Notes under the pieces: generated by a model
What the model saw: only the letters and a program-made list of their open reading frames with translations
Database searches by the model: none
Told to the model about the DNA's origin: nothing
In this document: piece after piece, positions 1 to 5,743 of the stretch
Numbering within the stretch: the first letter of the stretch is position 1
Layout: the number at the start of each line of letters is the position of its first letter
Origin: an uncultured bacterium
Lineage (GTDB): Bacteria > Actinomycetota > Coriobacteriia > Coriobacteriales > Coriobacteriaceae
Assembly (NCBI GenBank): GCA_905215725.1
Contig: CAJMRD010000090.1
Coordinates: 1-8,064 of the forward strand
Direction: 5' to 3'
DNA: 8,064 nt
Program-made: the position numbers and the translations under genes

Positions 1-660
1 GGCGCCGCCGCTCGCCTCGAGCGACGCGCGCACGCGCTCCCTGAGCGCGGCCTTGGGGTCGGGCCTCGAGATCCTGGACGCCTGGTCAAGATAGGTGCTC
101 TTCGGGATCGACAGGGTCCTGGTCACGTCCGCGAGCCTCACTGCCGGCGAGAGCCTCCTCGCCGCCTCCCCCGCCCTGTGCTTCTCCTCGTTCGTCAAAG
201 AGCCAGGGCCTGGTGCTTTTAGGACGTCCAACACCGCCAGGGCCTCGGCGAGCCTGACCTCGGCCTCGCGGGCGCGCTCGGCGGGGTCGTCCGGAAGCCC
301 CTCCAGGCCCCAGTCCCCCCAGTCCGTCTGCTCGGGTGCCGCGCCGCCGGCCCCTCCGCGCCCGGTCCTCTCCATCTTGCCCGCGCCCCCTTCGGCTCGA
401 CGCTTCCGCGGGGAGGCGGGCTCGGTGCCCGGTCGCCTCGCGGCGAATGCGGGGCTGCCCTCGCCGTGCGAGCAGTGCATGCGCTCCGCCCGGTCGGGCA
501 TCTCGCGGGCGGTCAGCTCGCCCGCCTCCTCCAGCTTGAGCCAAGCATACAGGTTGTCCTTGTTCGGGAAAAGCGGCAGGCTCCTGCAGGCGGCGGGGGC
601 GGACAGGCCGCTCCGGTGGAACTCCCAGAGAATCCCCTCGCGCTCCTCTTTCGTATACAT
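1..660 (-). CDS. IS3-family-like transposase, fused OrfA/OrfB type, 3' end beyond the window
   Basis: This is the first 220 codons of a transposase; the frame stays open to base 1, so the catalytic part lies outside. The start is ATG at 658-660, with AGGAGG at 668-673 seven bases upstream. Residues 1-50 form a helix-turn-helix-like N-terminus (MYTKEEREGILWEFHRSGLS, then SLPLFPNKDNLYAWL). Residues about 66-120 are a low-complexity Gly/Arg/Ala/Pro linker. Residues about 127-148 (ERAREAEVRLAEALAVLDVL) look like the leucine-zipper helix of IS3 OrfA proteins. KAPGPGSLTNEEK follows, then a second helix ending IPKSTYLDQASR and DPKAALRERVRASLEASGG. That matches the region before the 'YGYRR' block that opens the OrfB integrase half. 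The DDE residues are not visible. Base composition is clearly richer in GC than the operon, with many AGG/CGG arginine codons, suggesting recent acquisition. The family call comes from remembered sequence patterns. Intactness cannot be judged. Confidence 0.8.
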   Translation of the reverse strand, partial: MYTKEEREGILWEFHRSGLSAPAACRSLPLFPNKDNLYAWLKLEEAGELTAREMPDRAERMHCSHGEGSPAFAARRPGTEPASPRKRRAEGGAGKMERTGRGGAGGAAPEQTDWGDWGLEGLPDDPAERAREAEVRLAEALAVLDVLKAPGPGSLTNEEKHRAGEAARRLSPAVRLADVTRTLSIPKSTYLDQASRISRPDPKAALRERVRASLEASGGA

Positions 661-666
661 CGGACT

Positions 667-690
667 CCCTCCTGGACCCGAATTGGGTCC
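667..690 (-). promoter_or_regulatory. Hairpin abutting the transposase ribosome binding site
   Basis: Bases 674-679 (GGACCC) and 685-690 (GGGTCC) are perfect complements around a 5-base loop, giving a 6-bp GC-rich stem in the transposase leader. On the minus strand the stem ends immediately before the Shine-Dalgarno AGGAGG (673-668), which is seven bases from the ATG. The stem could modulate ribosome loading, as IS elements often limit transposase translation. That role is inference; the stem and its position are visible directly. Confidence 0.5.
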
Positions 691-699
691 GAGATTTTG

Positions 700-877
700 T
701 CCGAGGTCCCCAATTTCCCGTTGGAGCGCCTTTGGGAAAGTGTGTCCCACTTCGACCGCCCAGAGTGGGATGCACTTTCCGCAAAGCACCTCAACGGGAA
801 ACTACGTCCCATTCCAAAGGCAAATTCCGGGACGCATTTTTCGAAAGCCTGCCCATCCGGAAAGCCCGTCCCACTTT
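700..877. repeat. 62-base periodic array of 20-base motifs in alternating orientation
   Basis: A 20-base motif, consensus close to SGGAAAGTGCGTCCCACTTC, occurs in + orientation at 734-753, 796-815 and 858-877, and in - orientation at 762-781 and 824-843. A weaker - copy lies at 700-719. Same-orientation copies are exactly 62 bases apart, and gaps alternate between 8 and 14 bases. Neighbouring + and - copies are inverted repeats and could fold into hairpins. The array lies between the transposase start and the likely outer end of the element, so binding sites for the transposase or transcript hairpins that shield the gene are the likeliest roles. Neither role is proven. The period is not a multiple of three, and no supported reading frame crosses it. 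Confidence 0.75.
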
Positions 878-1076
878 GGACGCATCCGGGCACGGAACCA
901 TCGACCTATCAGGCCTCCCATCAATAAAGAGGCGTCCTCCCGGACGGCGGGGCACGAAGTTCATCGCGAGTTCCGCACGCAAAGAAGGCCACTTAATGTG
1001 GCCTTCGTCTTGCGCAGGACTGTAGAGCAGGAAACCTTATATCCGGCCCCTCCGTCCGGGGACCGCGCCGTACCAG
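878..1076. other. Non-coding gap between the IS and the tsaBD operon
   Basis: I find no credible gene here. The span holds the likely outer end of the insertion sequence (near 880-900) and a short GC-rich hairpin (CGTCC 933-937 with GGACG 942-946). It also holds the 9-bp terminator-like hairpin at 984-1006. A bulged GC stem at about 1044-1063 lies just after the TsaD stop codon. Apparent reading frames through this stretch lack a start with a ribosome binding site and show no family resemblance. Confidence 0.6.
978..1006 (-). terminator. Probable terminator of the acpS-tsaBD operon
   Basis: GAAGGCCAC (984-992) and GTGGCCTTC (998-1006) form a perfect 9-bp stem with a 5-base loop. Read on the minus strand it is followed by TTTGCG, a short T run, and it lies about 70 bases after the TsaD stop. 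The T tract is weak, so termination may be partial. The plus-strand side, followed by GTCTTG, is less convincing. Confidence 0.6.
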
Positions 1077-3461
1077 CTACAGCGTCATATTCGGATCGGC
1101 GTCGACGTCGAACGACGAGATTTCACCTCGGTCGAATTTACGGCGAGCGACCTCCGCGATCATGGCTGCGTTATCGGTACAGGCAGACAAGGGCGGCACC
1201 GTTACGCGAATCCCCTGACGCCCAAGCTTCTTGATCATCATCTCGCGCAGATGCGGGTTGGCCGAGACGCCGCCACCGATGCAGTATTCCTTGCATCCGG
1301 TAGCGTGCAGTGCGTTTTTGGCCTTCTTGTACTGCACGTCAAAGACAGCTGCCTCAAACGAAGCCGCCAGATCGGGAAGGTGAATCGTGCGCCCGGCCTT
1401 GGTCTCTTGCTCGATGTAGAGCGTCACCGCCGTCTTGAGGCCCGAAAGCGAGAAGCGGTAGTCCCCCCTGCTGTTAAGCGCACGGGGGAAATCGATCGCC
1501 TTGGGGTTGCCCGTCTCGGCCAGCTTAGAGATGATGGGGCCACCGGGATAGCCCAGGCCCAGCGCCTTGGCCACCTTGTCGAAGGCCTCGCCCACGGCGT
1601 CGTCGAGCGTCTCACCGAGCACCTCGTAGTCGCCCCATGCCTTTACGTGCACGAGCATGGTGTGCCCGCCCGAGACAAGCGTGAAGATAAACGGAGGCTT
1701 GAGGTCGGGCTGCGCCAACAGGTTGGCGAACAAGTGGCCCTCCAGATGATTGACGCACACGAGCGGCTTGCCGGCAGCATACGCAAAGCCCTTGGCAAAG
1801 GCAACGCCCACCACGAGGGCGCCCACCAGGCCCGGACCCTGTGTCACGCCCACGGCGGCAAGCTCGCTGGGGGCAATGGCTCCACCCTCAAGACCAAGCG
1901 ATGCTGCGGCATCCTCGAGCGCCGCATCCACGACACTCACAATCACCTCAACGTGTTTGCGCGAGGCAATCTCGGGCACCACGCCGCCAAAGCGGGCATG
2001 AAAATCAATCTGTGTCGACACCTGGTTGGCCAGCATATTGCCATCCGCATCGATAATCGCCACGGCCGTCTCGTCGCAGGAACTCTCGATAGCGAGCACT
2101 AGGCGGCGGCGCTCAATTTCGGCACGCTCCCCCTCGGAGCGCCCAGGCGCAGGCAGCGGCCATACGCGCTGCTCTGCCGCCGTCGGCTCGGGGGAAGCAT
2201 TGTCGACCGGAAGCACCAGGGGCAGCGGGGCCGTCATGACGATGGCGTCCTTGCCGGCACCGTAGTAGCCACGACGACGACCCGCCTCGGTAAAGCCCAG
2301 AGCGTTATAAAGCGCGATCGCTCCCTCGTTGCCGTCCTCGACCTCGAGCGAAGCCGTGGTGCAGCCGAGCATCTGGGCATCATAGCTCACGTGCGACAGC
2401 AGCTTGCGGGCAATGCCCTCACGGCGATGTACCGGGTCGACGGCGACATCCAGAATCTGCACATCACCGTCCACGACCATACCGCCGGCAAGGCCCAGCA
2501 GCTTGCCGTCGTCGTGTGCTACCCACCAACTACGCGGCACAGCGACGTCCTCGCCCAGTTCGGACAGGAACATGCCCGGCGTCCACGCCTCGTGTCCGGC
2601 ACTTTCAAAGCAGGCAGCCTCCAGCGCGCTCGCGCCCTCGGCATCCGCCGCGCCCATAGGACGGAACTGCAGATGACGACCGGCGAGCTCATCGGCAACG
2701 CCCGTAATTTCGCTCTGCGCACTCTCGGCAAGACCAAGACGCTTGCGCTCGTTTTCCTCGGCATCCGAAAGGCGCGTGTAAATCGGCAGGACGCGGGCCG
2801 GATCGCCGTCACCCGCAGCGTGCGCGAGCAGCAAGCCCTCGCCCGAAGGCCACCACAGGTCGCGCTCCACGCAGCGGGCGGTCTCGTCCTCACCCAGCAG
2901 CTTGCCATAGCGCACGAGACCGTCACCGGTCAGCTGAACCTGGTCCCAGTCCGCTGCTCGGCGCCACTCATCGAGCGCCATGGCGGCCTTGACCACGTGT
3001 TCGCGCTCAAATTGACGCTCGGGACCCTCATCGACCAGCATATACAGCGCCGGATATACCTCACCGCGCATAGCATCGGCCAAGATACCAAGCTTGCCGC
3101 GCACGCCAGCCTTCCACGCCGTCCAAGCGCAAGCGTCGAGCGTCGACACGCCCAGCAGCGGAACATTGGCACCGCGCGCGAGGCCCTTGGCAGTGGAGAT
3201 GCCGATGCGCACACCCGTAAACGACCCCGGGCCGCGGCCGACCACGCAGCAACCAACATCGCTGCGATCCAGACCGGCTTGAGCCAGCACACCATCAACG
3301 GTATTCACGAGCTCAACGTTGGCGTGACGGCGACACATGTGGTCGCCACTCACGAGCTTCGTCTCGCCCGTCTGCCCATCAATCCAGCTTGCCGCGCAGG
3401 CAAGCATGTCGGTCGAAGTATCGAGCGCCACCACCAGCGCGTTGTCGTTATGCAAGCTCAT
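1077..3461 (-). CDS. tsaD: TsaB-RimI-TsaD triple fusion protein (t6A tRNA modification and S18 N-acetylation)
   Basis: One 794-residue frame carries three usually separate proteins. Residues 1 to about 245 are TsaB, the partner of TsaD (ALDTS near the start, GPGSFTG at 77-83, closing PIYTR). Residues about 263-414 are a RimI-type GNAT acetyltransferase, with acetyl-CoA loop VAVDPVHRREGIA at 339-351, Glu373 and Tyr385 matching the RimI catalytic pair, and a YY near 399. A Pro/Ala/Glu-rich linker follows. Residues about 453-794 are TsaD, which transfers threonylcarbamoyl to tRNA A37. It has SSCDE 460-464, metal ligands His572 and His576 in HLEGH, SGGHT 597-601, GGGVSAN 729-735 and Asp763 in CTDNAA. 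Domain sizes match the free proteins, and no internal ATG sits at the TsaD boundary. I chose ATG at 3461 (AAGG nine bases upstream); TTG at 3479 would add six residues. The start overlaps the end of tsaE by 14 bases. The tail SSFDVDADPNMTL is typical of a complete TsaD. Confidence 0.93.
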   Translation of the reverse strand: MSLHNDNALVVALDTSTDMLACAASWIDGQTGETKLVSGDHMCRRHANVELVNTVDGVLAQAGLDRSDVGCCVVGRGPGSFTGVRIGISTAKGLARGANVPLLGVSTLDACAWTAWKAGVRGKLGILADAMRGEVYPALYMLVDEGPERQFEREHVVKAAMALDEWRRAADWDQVQLTGDGLVRYGKLLGEDETARCVERDLWWPSGEGLLLAHAAGDGDPARVLPIYTRLSDAEENERKRLGLAESAQSEITGVADELAGRHLQFRPMGAADAEGASALEAACFESAGHEAWTPGMFLSELGEDVAVPRSWWVAHDDGKLLGLAGGMVVDGDVQILDVAVDPVHRREGIARKLLSHVSYDAQMLGCTTASLEVEDGNEGAIALYNALGFTEAGRRRGYYGAGKDAIVMTAPLPLVLPVDNASPEPTAAEQRVWPLPAPGRSEGERAEIERRRLVLAIESSCDETAVAIIDADGNMLANQVSTQIDFHARFGGVVPEIASRKHVEVIVSVVDAALEDAAASLGLEGGAIAPSELAAVGVTQGPGLVGALVVGVAFAKGFAYAAGKPLVCVNHLEGHLFANLLAQPDLKPPFIFTLVSGGHTMLVHVKAWGDYEVLGETLDDAVGEAFDKVAKALGLGYPGGPIISKLAETGNPKAIDFPRALNSRGDYRFSLSGLKTAVTLYIEQETKAGRTIHLPDLAASFEAAVFDVQYKKAKNALHATGCKEYCIGGGVSANPHLREMMIKKLGRQGIRVTVPPLSACTDNAAMIAEVARRKFDRGEISSFDVDADPNMTL

Positions 3462-3954
3462 CTTGTACAGCCTTATCAATCAAATGGGAAAGCTCCATTG
3501 CGCGGCCACCGTGCGCCTCGAACGTTATCGTTCGCACATCGCTGTCGCCCTCATCACGCTTGAGCGTCACCGAAAGATACTCATCCGTCAGCTCGTCCTG
3601 GAATTGTTCGCCCCATTCCAGCAGGCAAGCACCCTCATAGCCCAGCACATCGAAAATGCCCGTATCCTCGAGCTCGTAGGCATGCTCCAGGCGGTATAGA
3701 TCAAAGTGAAACAGCGGAATACGGCCTTGATCGTGAACGGCCATGAGCGCAAACGTAGGGCTCGTAACCATATGCCCATCGCCCAGCCCGCGCGAGACGC
3801 CCTTGGTAAAGTGAGTTTTGCCCACCCCCAGGCCACCGGTCAGGATGAGCACATCGCCGTCCTCAAGGCACGGTGCAATTAGCTCGCCAAAGTACTCCGT
3901 ATCGGCAGCGCAAGTCGTTTTGTAAGTACCTACCCCCAGGCGCTCCAGGGACAT
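3448..3954 (-). CDS. tsaE: tRNA threonylcarbamoyladenosine biosynthesis ATPase TsaE
   Basis: TsaE is the small P-loop ATPase that binds TsaB-TsaD and resets the complex after each round of t6A37 synthesis. The 168-residue product shows the family order: Walker A GGLGVGKT at 40-47, SPTF at 65-68, FHFDLYRL at 82-89 with the conserved Asp, and LLEWGE at 111-116. The family more often has Asp where this protein has Gly41 (GDLGxGKT), a mild difference outside the catalytic Lys/Thr. The length is normal. The start is ATG at 3954 with AAGGAG just upstream. The gene begins 12 bases after the glycosylase stop, and its last 14 bases overlap the start of the tsaB-rimI-tsaD gene. That arrangement suggests coupled translation and balanced amounts of interacting partners. 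Confidence 0.95.
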   Translation of the reverse strand: MSLERLGVGTYKTTCAADTEYFGELIAPCLEDGDVLILTGGLGVGKTHFTKGVSRGLGDGHMVTSPTFALMAVHDQGRIPLFHFDLYRLEHAYELEDTGIFDVLGYEGACLLEWGEQFQDELTDEYLSVTLKRDEGDSDVRTITFEAHGGRAMELSHLIDKAVQDELA

Positions 3955-3966
3955 ATATGCTCCTTA

Positions 3967-4587
3967 TTATTCCGAGGCGTCCTCTGGTGCGGGATGTCGC
4001 TCCAGATAGTCGCCCAGCATCTTAAAGTCTTCCTCCAGCAGTTCCTGCCACGCCGGATTGCGTAGCGCTGCTGCCGGATGGAACGTGGGCATTACTACAA
4101 AATGCCCCATCTGGTGGAACCTGCCGCGCAGCTTAGTAATGCCAATCTCGGTCTTAAGCACAAAGTGCGTCGCGGGGTTGCCGAGCGTCACGATAATATC
4201 GGGCCAGATGCTTCGAATCTGCTCACGCAAAAACGGCGAGCAAGCCAGCACTTCCTCGGGACGTGGATTGCGGTTTCCCGGCGGGCGGCACTTAAGCACG
4301 TTGGCAATGTAGACGTCTTCGCGTTTGAGCCCCGCCAGCGACAAAATGCCGTTGAGGTCCTCGCCTGCCGCCCCCACAAAGGGCTCGCCCTGCAAATCCT
4401 CATTGCGGCCCGGCGCCTCACCAATAAACATCACGCGAGCGCAGGGGTTTCCCACGCCAAACACGATATTGTGACGCGACTGGTAGAGCTGGCAGAGGTG
4501 ACAATCGCCCAGAACGGCCTCAATTTCCTCGAGTGCGACCTCACGTGGTGCCTGATGGGTATGGCCGGGGATGTGCATGACGCCCAT
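3967..4587 (-). CDS. Family-4 (Fe-S) uracil-DNA glycosylase
   Basis: This 206-residue protein would remove uracil from DNA, the first step of base excision repair after cytosine deamination or dUTP incorporation. Four cysteines fit the [4Fe-4S] ligand pattern of family 4: Cys29 and Cys32 (CHLC), then Cys100 (LKCRPPGNRNP) and Cys116 (ACSPFL). The uracil-binding and catalytic blocks are present as GEAPGRNED (56-64), EPFVGAAG (68-75), LGNPATH (135-141) and TFHPAAALRN (168-177). Relatives are often labelled 'phage SPO1 DNA polymerase-related protein' because they resemble its N-terminus. The start is ATG at 4587 with TAGGAG seven bases upstream, beginning eight bases after the alr stop. DNA repair is unrelated to its neighbours, so its place here probably reflects co-transcription rather than a shared pathway. 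Confidence 0.93.
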   Translation of the reverse strand: MGVMHIPGHTHQAPREVALEEIEAVLGDCHLCQLYQSRHNIVFGVGNPCARVMFIGEAPGRNEDLQGEPFVGAAGEDLNGILSLAGLKREDVYIANVLKCRPPGNRNPRPEEVLACSPFLREQIRSIWPDIIVTLGNPATHFVLKTEIGITKLRGRFHQMGHFVVMPTFHPAAALRNPAWQELLEEDFKMLGDYLERHPAPEDASE

Positions 4588-4595
4588 GGCGACTC

Positions 4596-5741
4596 CTACA
4601 CGTAGACCTTGTCGAGGCGCATGCCAAAGCCGCAGGCGACCTCGTAGTTAATCGTTCCGCGCAGTCGGGCCATCTCGTCCATAGTGATCTCGGCATCGCC
4701 ATCGCGGCCGACAATGATCATCTCGTCACCATACTCGGCCTCGGGAATCTCGTGTGCCGGGTTGGACTGAATGGCGACCATAAACTGGTCCATGCAGATA
4801 TTGCCAACCTGATGCACACGCTCGCCGCGATACAGCACATCCATACGATTGGAAAGCGTACGCGATAGGCCATCGGCATAACCGATCGGCAGCGTGCAGA
4901 TCTGAACGCGCGTACGCGGTACGCGGTAGGTAAAACCGTAGCCCACGCCCTCACCCATCGCAGGGTGTGCCACGCGCGTCACACGCGCATGGACGCTCAT
5001 AACGGGATCAAGCTGCATCACGCGGCCACTCAGCTCGCACGGCTGCATGCCATACAAGCCAACGCCGGCGCGGATCATATCAAAATGCATCGAGGGGTCG
5101 AGCATCGAGGACGGCGTGTTGGCGCAGTGCACGATACCGCACTCAAAACCCGCATCCTTAATGGCCTGAACGGCCTCGGTAAAGCGCTGACACTGCAGCT
5201 TGTAGTCCCAGCCCGAAGGTTCATCGGCCGTGGCGAAGTGCGTAAATACGCCGTCGCACTGAATACCGCGATGGAAATTTATACCGCGGACAAAGTCGAG
5301 CACCTGCGTGTAGTGAACGCCGATACGATTCATGCCCGTCTCGATGGCGAGATGATACTTGCCCACTTTGCCCGCCGCGACGGCACATTCGCCATACGCA
5401 AGAGCAAAGTCAGACGTATAGACCGAAGGCATGATATCAAACTCGAGCAACGTCGGAATGGCCTCGATAGGCGGCTCGCTTAGGATGAGGATGGGTTTCG
5501 TAATCCCGCCCTGTCGGAGCTCAACGCCCTCGTTAACCGTCGCCACGGCAAACATGTCGGCACCGGCCGAATACATGATCTTGGCGCACTCAACAGCTCC
5601 ATGACCATAAGCATCGGCCTTGACCACGCAGCACAGGCGCTGACGTGGATTCAGCAAGTTCTTATAGGCCCTCGTGTTGCGACGGAGCGCCCCGCGGTCG
5701 ATCTCGACCCAGGACCAGCGCGTCAAATCGGCTTTATTCAT
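4596..5741 (-). CDS. alr: Alanine racemase
   Basis: Alr is a cytoplasmic PLP enzyme that interconverts L- and D-alanine and supplies D-Ala for peptidoglycan. The 381-residue product has the full family pattern. After the N-terminal WVEIDRGALRRN, the PLP-binding lysine Lys41 sits in VVKADAYGHG (39-48). ETGMNRIG (134-141), HCANTPSS (205-212) and the phosphate-binding region RAGVGLYG (224-231) follow. The second catalytic base Tyr268 is in GVGYGFTY, and LPIGYADG (284-291) and NICMDQ (314-319) close the barrel-to-beta interface. The length is normal. The start is ATG at 5741, two bases after the nnr stop (TAA at 5744-5746). No strong Shine-Dalgarno is visible, so translation probably depends on ribosomes finishing nnr. 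The pairing of nnr and alr is common in Actinomycetota. Confidence 0.97.
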   Translation of the reverse strand: MNKADLTRWSWVEIDRGALRRNTRAYKNLLNPRQRLCCVVKADAYGHGAVECAKIMYSAGADMFAVATVNEGVELRQGGITKPILILSEPPIEAIPTLLEFDIMPSVYTSDFALAYGECAVAAGKVGKYHLAIETGMNRIGVHYTQVLDFVRGINFHRGIQCDGVFTHFATADEPSGWDYKLQCQRFTEAVQAIKDAGFECGIVHCANTPSSMLDPSMHFDMIRAGVGLYGMQPCELSGRVMQLDPVMSVHARVTRVAHPAMGEGVGYGFTYRVPRTRVQICTLPIGYADGLSRTLSNRMDVLYRGERVHQVGNICMDQFMVAIQSNPAHEIPEAEYGDEMIIVGRDGDAEITMDEMARLRGTINYEVACGFGMRLDKVYV

Positions 5742-5743
5742 GA

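Larger units (their letters stand above)
1..900 (-). mobile_element. Partial IS3-family-like insertion sequence (upstream end)
   Basis: The transposase gene plus its long repeat-bearing upstream region look like the left end of an insertion sequence whose right end lies beyond base 1. The outer boundary is uncertain. The motif array ends at 877. A minus-strand sequence starting TGGTTCCGTGCCCGG at 900 would fit the TG...CA ends usual for IS3 elements, but the other end is needed to confirm it. No target-site duplication can be tested. The element sits about 85 bases downstream of the hairpin that closes the tsaBD operon, so it seems to have inserted in a non-coding gap and to be oriented the same way as the operon. 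Confidence 0.65.

Noticed and set aside
459..462. Alternative reading of the transposase as separate OrfA and OrfB with a programmed frameshift
   Set aside because: One frame carries both the N-terminal DNA-binding part and the start of the OrfB-like region without interruption, so no frameshift is needed within the window.
86..784. Minus-strand open frame of 232 codons over the transposase region
   Set aside because: It is in a different frame from the transposase, is an Arg/Gly-rich low-complexity product, and lacks a ribosome site. The frame starting at 660 has the domain pattern and an ideal Shine-Dalgarno.
700..877. CRISPR array
   Set aside because: The units alternate in orientation, diverge in sequence, and have 8- and 14-base gaps rather than uniform spacers; no cas genes are present.
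95..1234. Long plus-strand open frame covering the IS end and the 3' end of tsaD
   Set aside because: It crosses the repeat array and terminator hairpin, has no ribosome site or recognisable domain, and lies antisense to the transposase and tsaD. High GC makes such empty frames common.
2391..3563. Plus-strand open frame of 390 codons opposite the tsaB-rimI part
   Set aside because: It is the antisense shadow of a gene with clear conserved motifs; its Arg/His/Ala-rich translation matches no family I know.
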